Assembly: GCA_964469265.1 (NCBI GenBank)
Contig: CAYXYF010000034.1
Span: forward strand, 1 to 17,073
Origin: JAEYZS01 sp964469265
Lineage (GTDB): Bacteria > Bdellovibrionota > Bdellovibrionia > Bdellovibrionales > JAEYZS01
DNA length: 17,073 bases
Reading direction: 5' to 3'
A program made the translations under genes and the position numbers. Shown in pieces: positions 1 to 5,553 of this stretch (within the stretch, counting starts at the first letter, position 1; the number at the start of each line of letters is the position of its first letter). The notes below the pieces were generated by a model that was given only the letters and a program-made list of their open reading frames with translations, was not told the DNA's origin and ran no database searches.

Positions 1-364
<364 letters not shown>

Positions 365-437
365 AAGTAAAAAAGTTCGAACTACTCATAATCAATATAA
401 AGTTGTTCTCGAATTCAAAATTCAAATAATTAGACTT

Positions 438-459
438 GTTAGATGACGAATCATCTAAC
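438..459 (-). promoter_or_regulatory. UUCG-capped hairpin in the 16S leader
   Basis: A perfect 9-bp inverted repeat (GTTAGATGA / TCATCTAAC) encloses four bases that read UUCG in the minus-strand transcript, an especially stable tetraloop. It lies about 75 bases upstream of the mature 16S end and has no T-tract after it, so it is not a terminator. A role in leader folding or as a processing landmark is inferred; the true RNase III stem needs the 3' flank of 16S, which is outside the window. Confidence 0.6.
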
Positions 460-503
460 GAGACCCAAAAACATCACTGATTCTTAAAAAGCTATTTAGT
501 TTT

Positions 504-512
504 CAAAGAGCA
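504..512 (-). promoter_or_regulatory. rrn antitermination boxA
   Basis: The minus strand reads TGCTCTTTGAAAACT here, very close to the rrn boxA (TGCTCTTTAACA) bound by NusB-NusE. It sits downstream of the boxB-like hairpin and upstream of 16S, the standard order of an rrn antitermination leader. It would make the rrn transcript resistant to Rho. Confidence 0.75.
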
Positions 513-526
513 AAACAAGAAGGTTT

Positions 527-550
527 GAAATATTGTGTTTTCAATATTTC
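527..550 (-). promoter_or_regulatory. boxB-like hairpin of the rrn leader
   Basis: A perfect 9-bp inverted repeat (GAAATATTG / CAATATTTC) with a 6-base loop lies 14 bases upstream of boxA in the direction of transcription. Position and order match the boxB hairpin of rrn leaders. The stem is AT-rich. The same bases overlap a possible second promoter (TTGACG at 550-555, TATTTC at 527-532, 17-base spacer), so the DNA could serve both purposes or only one. Confidence 0.5.
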
Positions 551-610
551 GTCAACGAGATTTTTCAATTATTTTTAAGTAATCTAAATATTCTCGAAAA
601 GGTGAATCGT

Positions 611-667
611 GTTGTACAGAATACCTCTGTAGCCGTCAACGATTTCATAAAATAATTTTTCAAAAAA
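611..667 (-). promoter_or_regulatory. rrn promoter with AT-rich UP element
   Basis: On the minus strand a -35 TTGACG (634-639) and a -10 TACAAC (611-616) are separated by exactly 17 bases. Upstream of the -35, about 25 bases (640-667) are A/T runs, as in the UP element that binds the RNA polymerase alpha subunit at rrn promoters. A start near 604 would place the boxB hairpin, boxA and UUCG hairpin in a leader of about 240 nt. Hexamers and spacing are seen; activity is inferred. Confidence 0.65.
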
Positions 668-1018
668 CCGTCTTTTTCTTAATGCGACGCGGCCATAAGT
701 AAAATATCAACTGATTTCAGTAACTTATTACCGCATGCCCAAACTGCCCGAGTGCGCGTTTTGCAGGCAAAAATCTCTTGAGCGGTAAAATAATTCAATC
801 TGAGATGCAATCGGTCGCTGCTCCAGAGCTTAAACAGCCCTTAAAACCTTCCCCAAAAGCCGATCACGCGAAAGAATGACTATACAACATAGTAATAAGA
901 AAGTCTATCCCCTCTGAAGCTTAGCTATGCTGCTGGACCTCTCGCGCCAGGTTCGCCGATGCCTTTCTTTAAGTTGTCTGTTAAATTATATTTCTTTAAT
1001 TCTTTTTAACGACTCAAT
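668..1018. other. intergenic region between rrn promoter and grxB; no confident gene
   Basis: This gap separates the divergent rrn operon and grxB. It contains a minus-strand promoter candidate (879-907) and two short plus-strand reading frames. One is ATG 735-788 (17 codons, with a CAFC pair). The other is an open frame 724-879 whose only ATG, at 805, would give 24 residues. Neither has a ribosome binding site. On the minus strand, short complementary segments (such as GATCGG near 860 with CCGATT near 810) could fold, but no known RNA family was recognised; no 4.5S, tmRNA, RNase P or c-di-GMP riboswitch signature is present. A -10-like TATATT at 987-992 may serve grxB. Confidence 0.4.
879..907 (-). 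promoter_or_regulatory. possible distal minus-strand promoter upstream of rrn
   Basis: The minus strand has TAGACT (902-907), a 17-base spacer and TATAGT (879-884), a good -10. It points toward the 16S gene from about 240 bases behind the main rrn promoter. It could be an extra rrn promoter or start an independent short RNA ending before about 660. The -35 matches only four of six consensus bases, so this is tentative. Confidence 0.35.
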
Positions 1019-1030
1019 AAAGGAGGTCTT

Positions 1031-1687
1031 TTGAAACCTACTCTCTATCATTACAATATCTGTCCATTTTGTATTCGAGTCAGACTTGCTGCTAACCATC
1101 TTGGTATCGACTATGACACAAAACTTGTTCGCTATGACGACGAGACAACACCCATGAAACTTGCTGGAGCAAAGATGTTACCAATATGGGTAAACGAAAA
1201 TGGTAACGGTGTTAACGAAAGCTTAGATATCATCGCACTTATCGATACAGAAAATCGTTTTAAGACAAAGGAAACTGTTGGAACTCCAGAGTGGAAAGAG
1301 TTTGAACAACTCATTGGTAAAATTTCAGGTTACGTTCATAACATTGCTATGCCTCACTTCATCTATACGAAAGAGTTTGACGATAAATCTCGCGAATACT
1401 TTCAAAATAAAAAAGAACAAAAGCGTGGTTCATTTGAAGTCCTTATTAAAAATCGCGGACTCTTTGAAAAAGAAATGCAGGAGTATCTGCAACAGATCCA
1501 AAAAGCGATTGGCGATGGATATTACCAAAGCAAAGAGCTTAGACTCCATGACATTATCATCGCGTCCCACCTCTGGGGAATGTACTTAGTACCTGAGTTT
1601 CAGTTCTCTGAAAAGCTGCACGCATATCTGCAGAAGGTCGGGGCTGAATGTCAGTTCAATTGGCAAGAAGATTTTTGGAAGAATTAA
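1031..1687 (+). CDS. grxB: glutaredoxin 2 (GrxB, GST-like)
   Basis: This is a monothiol/dithiol-exchange protein of the glutaredoxin 2 family: a thioredoxin-fold N-terminal domain followed by an all-helical GST-type C-terminal domain, acting in the cytoplasm on glutathione mixed disulfides. The active site CPFC is at residues 12-15. Family-typical segments follow: DDETTP near 36-41, MLPIWV near 49-54 (the cis-Pro loop), ESLDII near 63-68, and the helical domain from about 85. The length of 218 aa is close to E. coli Grx2 (215). The start is TTG, chosen because AAAGGAGGT ends five bases upstream and no ATG precedes the CPFC motif. It is transcribed alone, divergent from rrn and convergent with the next gene. 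A likely role is redox repair. Confidence 0.9.
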   Translation: MKPTLYHYNICPFCIRVRLAANHLGIDYDTKLVRYDDETTPMKLAGAKMLPIWVNENGNGVNESLDIIALIDTENRFKTKETVGTPEWKEFEQLIGKISGYVHNIAMPHFIYTKEFDDKSREYFQNKKEQKRGSFEVLIKNRGLFEKEMQEYLQQIQKAIGDGYYQSKELRLHDIIIASHLWGMYLVPEFQFSEKLHAYLQKVGAECQFNWQEDFWKN

Positions 1688-1699
1688 AACAGTAAATGC

Positions 1700-1724
1700 A
1701 AGTAGCTCCTCTCTGGAGCTACTT
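1700..1724. terminator. bidirectional terminator hairpin
   Basis: A perfect 10-bp stem (AAGTAGCTCC / GGAGCTACTT) with a 5-base loop fills the short gap between the convergent ends of grxB and the secreted Ig-like protein. T-tracts are weak: interrupted Ts on the plus side, GCATTTACTGTTTT on the minus side. It probably works in both directions. Confidence 0.6.
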
Positions 1725-1736
1725 ACCTATGTCAGT

Positions 1737-2087
1737 TTATCGGACAGCGTTTCCGTTCATGTTTATATATGAAACCGATCCATTTGATGCTCTGATTGTA
1801 AGGTTGCAACTGTGATTGCCAAGCATAGTCGGTCTAAATCTCACATTAATAGAGCAGCTCGCGTACTTATTCAGAGTGTGGCAGTGATTCATGGTCGAGA
1901 AATGTGAGCAGTATCCAGAAGTGCTAATTCGAACAGCCTCTTGGCCGTTGTTACGAACCGTCACCATTCTTTGCACTTGGCCGTTTAACTTCACGCGACC
2001 AAAAGAAATGTACCCTGGAGTTACAGAGATCGATGCAAACGACGGAATAGAAATGAGCGTAGCAATGGCTACTAAAAATATTTTCAT
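1737..2087 (-). CDS. small secreted Ig-like (ASH/MSP-type) domain protein
   Basis: The 116-residue protein has a signal peptide (MKIFLVAIATL..., likely cut after SFA, residue 18) and then a single beta-sandwich domain. The pattern is typical of ASH/HYDIN or 'choice-of-anchor D' domains: VTPGYISFG, then VTVRNNGQEAVRIS, then CSINVRFRPTMLGNHSCNLTI. Three or four cysteines (near 59, 69, 77 and 94) suggest disulfides in an oxidising compartment. These domains usually come as tandem repeats in long surface proteins; here only one is present, with no anchor. The start is ATG with AAGGGGGACC just upstream. A promoter candidate lies at 2111-2138. It is convergent with grxB. The domain family is inferred from pattern; the function is unknown and binding or scaffolding in the periplasm is a guess. 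Confidence 0.75.
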   Translation of the reverse strand: MKIFLVAIATLISIPSFASISVTPGYISFGRVKLNGQVQRMVTVRNNGQEAVRISTSGYCSHFSTMNHCHTLNKYASCSINVRFRPTMLGNHSCNLTIRASNGSVSYINMNGNAVR

Positions 2088-2110
2088 ATGGTCCCCCTTA
2101 GACGCAAAAA

Positions 2111-2138
2111 ATCTTATCGTAAAACGACTTCAAAGCAA
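2111..2138 (-). promoter_or_regulatory. promoter candidate for the Ig-like secreted protein
   Basis: The minus strand has TTGCTT (2133-2138), a 16-base spacer and TAAGAT (2111-2116). The start would fall about 10-15 bases before the ribosome binding site. Each hexamer matches four of six consensus bases, so support is moderate. Confidence 0.35.
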
Positions 2139-2221
2139 TCACTAAGTTTAAAAGTCATTGCTAGGGGCAGGGTTCGGGAAGCCAGGGACCTTGTATTTGT
2201 TTTACACCTAGAACATTTCAA

Positions 2222-2250
2222 TTGCCAATTACCGTTTAATTCTAGATATT
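2222..2250 (+). promoter_or_regulatory. promoter candidate for the L,D-transpeptidase gene
   Basis: TTGCCA (2222-2227) and GATATT (2245-2250) are spaced by 17 bases, about 40 bases upstream of the chosen ATG at 2290. A start near 2257 would leave a leader of about 33 bases. Confidence 0.4.
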
Positions 2251-2289
2251 TGATGCGCAACAAAAAAATATGTCGTGTGGGGTGTTTAT

Positions 2290-3042
2290 ATGACTAGGCT
2301 ACTGTTTTGCGCAGCTATACTTTGCTTTGCTCAACTCTCTTTTGAATCCGCTTTGGCTAGAACTTGGCCAGTAAAAGAATATAAAAGTGATAAAGCATCC
2401 AGTAACAATCATGTTTTTGGAATCTACGAACCAGTTACTGGATACAGCGACCCCGCATTTGATGAGGCTTTACGTTTAGAAAGTCCTTTTATAAGCCCCA
2501 AATTTGATACTTATGATGTGGCTGTGATCATCGATATAGATAATAAAATCGACGCTTCAACACATGCACAAGTTCGCGGCCAGACTATTCGAGTTTATTC
2601 ACGAAACGACCTAGTTAATTCTTACAGCGATCAATTCCAGAATACGAACTATGACTACCAAACAGGTCTTATGTTTTACTGGAAAACTTCAACTGCAAGA
2701 GCAGGTAAAAATACTCCAAAAGGTTATTTCAGGCCAGAGTACTTCTCGTCAGATCACAAATCGAGTTTATATAATAATTCTGCAATGCCTTGGGCGGTTT
2801 TCTTTAACGGACACGTGGCAACCCACGGTGTTTTAGGCGGACCTATTTCTCTACTCGGACAAAAAGCTTCTGCGGGTTGTGCGCGTCTTGAACCTCAGAG
2901 AGCAAAAGATCTCTTTCATCTTGTTGGGCTTGCGGGAAGAGATTGGGTTGATACGATCAAGGATGACGGAAGCTTCATCCTTACAGCTGATGGAAGAATC
3001 ACTCAGGAGACCAACTGGAAAACGTTGATCTCCGTCAGATAA
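2290..3042 (+). CDS. L,D-transpeptidase (YkuD domain), secreted
   Basis: This is a 250-residue exported protein of the YkuD family, which forms mDAP-mDAP (3-3) crosslinks in peptidoglycan, swaps amino acids at position 4, or attaches proteins to the wall. The signal peptide is MTRLLFCAAILCFAQ..., probably cut after ALA (residue 23). The catalytic segment is intact: HG at 179-180, then SAGCAR at 194-199 with the nucleophile C197. The usual SHGC has Ala in place of His, a variation I have seen in other family members. No LysM or other wall-binding domain is present. I chose ATG 2290 because it opens the signal peptide; a GTG at 2275 would add five residues. The ribosome binding site is weak (TGGGGTG). 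It is convergent with the two-repeat secreted protein, 19 bases apart. In Bdellovibrio such enzymes modify the prey wall, but a role in self-wall is equally possible. Confidence 0.85.
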   Translation: MTRLLFCAAILCFAQLSFESALARTWPVKEYKSDKASSNNHVFGIYEPVTGYSDPAFDEALRLESPFISPKFDTYDVAVIIDIDNKIDASTHAQVRGQTIRVYSRNDLVNSYSDQFQNTNYDYQTGLMFYWKTSTARAGKNTPKGYFRPEYFSSDHKSSLYNNSAMPWAVFFNGHVATHGVLGGPISLLGQKASAGCARLEPQRAKDLFHLVGLAGRDWVDTIKDDGSFILTADGRITQETNWKTLISVR

Positions 3043-3061
3043 TTTCAATTCTAAACGACGA

Positions 3062-3454
3062 TTAATATCGGCAGAAGCGAGGGTGAACTGAGCGCCCTTC
3101 ATTCATAACGACGTTATATGGCGTAAACTGGAAGCAGTAAGTATAACCGTTGGTCGCGTAGGCCCATGCGTAGTAACTTGGGTTATAGCGCTCACACATT
3201 CTGTTGTTCACTGGGCGACCGTTATTCATAACGTATCCATACTTATCGAACTGATAGCAGTATCCCCAACCGTTTTGACCACGTCCCCAATCATAGAATG
3301 GTCTGTGATGGTTGTGTTCAGGTTGTGGCGTTACTTCACCTTTCTCGATGAGGTCACCTTGAAATACGTTGCCGAATTCATTAATAAGATCTTGATGACC
3401 AGCGTAGGCATTGAAACCGATAAAAATCGACAGTATGACTAAAAGTTTAACCAT
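3062..3454 (-). CDS. small secreted protein with two Cys-pair repeats
   Basis: I do not recognise this 130-residue protein. It has a signal peptide (MVKLLVILSIFIGFNAYA, likely cut after residue 18), then a polar linker with a His cluster (EHNHHRP, 46-52). Two about 40-residue repeats run to the C-terminus (51-90 and 91-130). Each repeat carries NG[WY]xYCxQFxxYxxVMNxGRxVxxRxC, with cysteines 21 residues apart (C66/C87 and C107/C128), suggesting one disulfide per repeat. Aromatic residues are abundant (Tyr/Trp/Phe). The start is ATG after AGGGGGAG, the same kind of site as the Ig-like gene. A short hairpin (3469-3487) lies in the leader. It is probably a periplasmic, surface or secreted binding protein; no function can be assigned from sequence. 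Confidence 0.8.
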   Translation of the reverse strand: MVKLLVILSIFIGFNAYAGHQDLINEFGNVFQGDLIEKGEVTPQPEHNHHRPFYDWGRGQNGWGYCYQFDKYGYVMNNGRPVNNRMCERYNPSYYAWAYATNGYTYCFQFTPYNVVMNEGRSVHPRFCRY

Positions 3455-3468
3455 AGACTCCCCCTAAA

Positions 3469-3487
3469 TGGTGTTTTGTACACACCA
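3469..3487. promoter_or_regulatory. inverted repeat in the leader of the two-repeat protein
   Basis: A perfect 6-bp inverted repeat, TGGTGT / ACACCA, with a 7-base spacer lies about 8 bases upstream of the ribosome binding site. It could be an operator or an mRNA hairpin; no regulator is suggested by the neighbours. Confidence 0.3.
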
Positions 3488-3567
3488 AAAGCTTCCTTTC
3501 GATATTAATCAAAGTCAATGTGCTTATTTAGAAGGCTTTAAAAAAGTGAAACTGGCGAAAAAGTCTA

Positions 3568-3597
3568 TTGACGATACAGGCTAATTTAGCCTAAAAG
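3568..3597 (+). promoter_or_regulatory. tRNA-Ala promoter with palindromic spacer
   Basis: TTGACG (3568-3573) and TAAAAG (3592-3597) are 18 bases apart, placing a start about 10 bases before the tRNA. The spacer contains a perfect inverted repeat AGGCTA-ATT-TAGCCT (3578-3592). The -35 is identical to that of the rrn promoter in this window. Confidence 0.5.
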
Positions 3598-3614
3598 ATT
3601 TATTCCACATTTGT

Positions 3615-3690
3615 GGGGGTGTAGCTCAGTTGGGAGAGCGCCAGCTTTGCAAGCTGGATGTCGCAGGTTCGATCCCTGTCACCTCCACCA
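3615..3690 (+). tRNA. tRNA-Ala (anticodon TGC)
   Basis: This is a complete 76-base cloverleaf. The acceptor stem pairs GGGGGTG with CACCTCC (one G-T pair). The D arm is GCTCAGTTGGGAGAGC. The anticodon stem CCAGC/GCTGG encloses TTTGCAA, anticodon TGC. The T arm is GCAGGTTCGATCCCTGT, followed by discriminator A and an encoded CCA. G-U in the acceptor stem is at position 3 by pairing rather than the classic G3-U70 determinant check, which also fits (G3 with T70). It stands alone rather than in an rrn spacer. A short T-run follows the CCA but no strong terminator hairpin is seen. Confidence 0.97.
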
Positions 3691-3758
3691 TTTTTAAACC
3701 AAGCTAAAATTCATTTTTTTTATTGCTATTAAAGAGCCTCTTCTTTTGGCGTCGTATC

Positions 3759-4244
3759 CTACGCCGAGGCGATCTTTGAAATAAGATTTGCAAACCAGCT
3801 TTTCTCGTTTTTTAGATCGAAGCCAACTAACTCGCCACCGATTAAGATGGAGTTAAAGACTTGTCTCAAAATATCGACTTCTTCTGTTTTGCCAGAGCTT
3901 AGAGCTTCTTCTGCTGCTTCAAACACGCTGATAAGATCAGAGGTTGTTACAACCTTAGGAAGTTTATGGATATCGAATCCTTGAAAAGGAATCGGTTTAA
4001 AACCTATAAGTTCGTCAGTAATAAGAATCTTGTCTCCGCTCAAAAAATTGAGCTGTAAGAATGGCTTCTCTTGTGAATCATCGCGGATCAAAACTTCTTC
4101 TATTTGATCGAATTTGAAGGCGAGCTTCTTTCTATCAATCGTTTGCAAGATTTCCATTTCATTTGAGTCGTACTTTGTCTCAAGACCTTCGGCCTGTACT
4201 ACAAAATCGATGATCACTTCTTTATGCTTCTGCTTATCAACCAT
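3759..4244 (-). CDS. conserved-looking cytoplasmic protein of unknown function
   Basis: I do not recognise this 161-residue protein. It has no signal peptide or membrane segment. Residues about 8-95 are a beta-rich, charged region (VIIDFVVQAEG, KLAFKFDQIEEVLIRDD, FLQLNFLSGDKILITDE) that could be a small barrel or PH-like fold; this is only a guess from alternating hydrophobic strands. The C-terminal part (about 100-161) looks helical, ending ...SWFANLISKIASA, possibly amphipathic. It is acidic overall. The start ATG has AAGGGTT six to seven bases upstream. It is monocistronic, transcribed toward the tRNA, with a 237-base gap to the divergent cupin gene. Regular codon use and a good ribosome binding site support a real gene. 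Confidence 0.75.
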   Translation of the reverse strand: MVDKQKHKEVIIDFVVQAEGLETKYDSNEMEILQTIDRKKLAFKFDQIEEVLIRDDSQEKPFLQLNFLSGDKILITDELIGFKPIPFQGFDIHKLPKVVTTSDLISVFEAAEEALSSGKTEEVDILRQVFNSILIGGELVGFDLKNEKSWFANLISKIASA

Positions 4245-4481
4245 GTTTAACCCTTATTAAATCCAACTTAACTTACAATGAGCTATTCGACGCCCTACTG
4301 GTGGGACTTGAACAAATTGTCCTTTCTGGTCCAAATCTAGTCTCCAGATCGGTAACAATTTTAGACACTTTTGCGAAGAGTGCTGTTTTTCATCTCAAAA
4401 GAAAACATTGTGTGTGAGTGACGCAACAACGCCCTTAATCATTGATGACAATGAGTCATTTTGTGGGCTAAATAATGATCT

Positions 4482-4790
4482 ATGTTAGTGACTCGTTGGC
4501 AGGCGCCGATCATCCCATCAATTGAGCAGATAAAGATTATCTTTATCAATGAAGGTCTAGAACCCATCGAAGAATTGTTCCCTCAAGACTCAAAAATTCA
4601 AGAGCACCGCCATCCATTTGATGAAATACGAATGGTTGTAGAGGGAGAGTTACTAGTCAACGTCTCAGGAAATCAGCTCCTCTTACGAGCGGGCGATCGC
4701 ATCGAAATTCCGTCCAATACTCGACACCACTACAGTGCGCACGGTCAAGGCGATTGTCTCTGCGTGATTGCGCAACGGCCTCCGCTTTAA
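4482..4790 (+). CDS. cupin-domain protein
   Basis: This 102-residue single-domain cupin has both conserved motifs. Motif 1 contains H42, H44 and E48 (EHRHPFDEIRMVVEGELLV), and motif 2 contains H82 (GDRIEIPSNTRHHYS), so the full 3-His/1-Glu metal site is present. A metal-dependent enzyme or small-molecule sensor is possible; cupins of this size cannot be assigned a substrate by sequence. No signal peptide is visible. The start ATG lacks a clear ribosome binding site, so the start could be a few codons off. It ends 13 bases before the murein endopeptidase gene and is probably co-transcribed with it. A near-palindrome ATGAGTCAT lies about 30 bases upstream. Confidence 0.8.
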   Translation: MLVTRWQAPIIPSIEQIKIIFINEGLEPIEELFPQDSKIQEHRHPFDEIRMVVEGELLVNVSGNQLLLRAGDRIEIPSNTRHHYSAHGQGDCLCVIAQRPPL

Positions 4791-4803
4791 TACTATTGTT
4801 CCC

Positions 4804-5553
4804 ATGAAGTTTTATATCTTAGTTGTCGTTGGGGTAGGTTTTCTTTCGTCTTTAAATGTTCATGCTAAAGAACAAGCTGTTCGGTTCTATACTAAAGGCA
4901 GCTTGGTTAATGCAGCTTCACTACCCAGTGAAACATCTGGGCTAGTAAAAGTTTTTCGAAATAAAAACCGTCACTACGGCGCAAATGAACTTATTCAGAT
5001 GGTCACTGAAGTTGCCCAAGAGGTTTCCCAAGAACATCCAAAGAGAGACCGATTACAAATCGGAGACGTTGCAAACAAAAACGGTGGGTCCATCGGAAAA
5101 CATAAGAGCCACCAAAATGGTCTTGATATAGACATCGTTTATTACCGCAATAATAATCGCGAGCAGGACCCTTCATGGATGGGCCAGTATGTTGAAAAGT
5201 TTGTTAAAAACGGAGCCGTCACATCCAACTTTGATATTGAGAGGAACTGGAAGCTCTTAAAGAAATTTGCGAGCTTCCCTCAGGTCGAGAGAGTTTTTGT
5301 GGATTTAAGTATTAAAAGAAAGTTCTGTCAGCTCTATAAAAACTCAGCAGATCCTATGGAGCAACGTGCTCTACATATTATGAGACCTGCAAGATTGCAT
5401 GATGATCATCTTCACCTTCGCATCTCATGTCCTGAAAAAAGCACTCGTTGTGTACCGCAAAACCCGCCTCCCCCAGGAAACGGTTGTGGTAACTCCAGAA
5501 TGCTTCTTGATTTCCTTGAATATGATTTAGAAGAAGAGGAACACGGTTGTTAA
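4804..5553 (+). CDS. mepA: MepA-type murein endopeptidase (peptidase M74), secreted
   Basis: This is a zinc endopeptidase of the LAS/M74 family, which cuts D-Ala-mDAP (4-3) and mDAP-mDAP (3-3) crosslinks and is not inhibited by penicillin. The 249-residue protein has a signal peptide (residues 1-21, cut after VHA). The first metal motif is HKSHQNGLDIDI (100-111, with H100, H103 and D108). The second is HDDHLHLRISCP (199-210, with H202 and H204), both as in E. coli MepA. A Pro-rich, Cys-containing tail (CVPQNPPPPGNGCG) and an acidic C-terminus (DLEEEEHGC) follow. The start is ATG 4804, giving a clean signal peptide; an upstream in-frame TTG (4768) lies inside the cupin gene. No ribosome binding site is evident, so coupling to the cupin gene is likely. 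Its stop overlaps the stop of the convergent rarA. Confidence 0.88.
   Translation: MKFYILVVVGVGFLSSLNVHAKEQAVRFYTKGSLVNAASLPSETSGLVKVFRNKNRHYGANELIQMVTEVAQEVSQEHPKRDRLQIGDVANKNGGSIGKHKSHQNGLDIDIVYYRNNNREQDPSWMGQYVEKFVKNGAVTSNFDIERNWKLLKKFASFPQVERVFVDLSIKRKFCQLYKNSADPMEQRALHIMRPARLHDDHLHLRISCPEKSTRCVPQNPPPPGNGCGNSRMLLDFLEYDLEEEEHGC

Noticed and set aside
880..970. 4.5S/SRP RNA or tmRNA-like look of the GC-rich patch
   Set aside because: The diagnostic GGAAGG-AGCAGC tetraloop motif of SRP RNA and the tRNA-like ends of tmRNA are absent.
3615..3690. tRNA-Ala as an integration site for a mobile element
   Set aside because: No integrase gene and no repeat of the tRNA 3' end were seen in the window.
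3748..3765. Terminator from the GGCGT/ACGCC inverted repeat at the end of the unknown 161-residue gene
   Set aside because: The stem is only 5 bp and is followed by A-rich rather than T-rich sequence in the direction of transcription.
4290..4370. tRNA-like fragment on the minus strand (TTCAAGTCC and CCAGTAGGG)
   Set aside because: The T-loop-like bases lack a pairing T stem and no acceptor or anticodon arm can be built.
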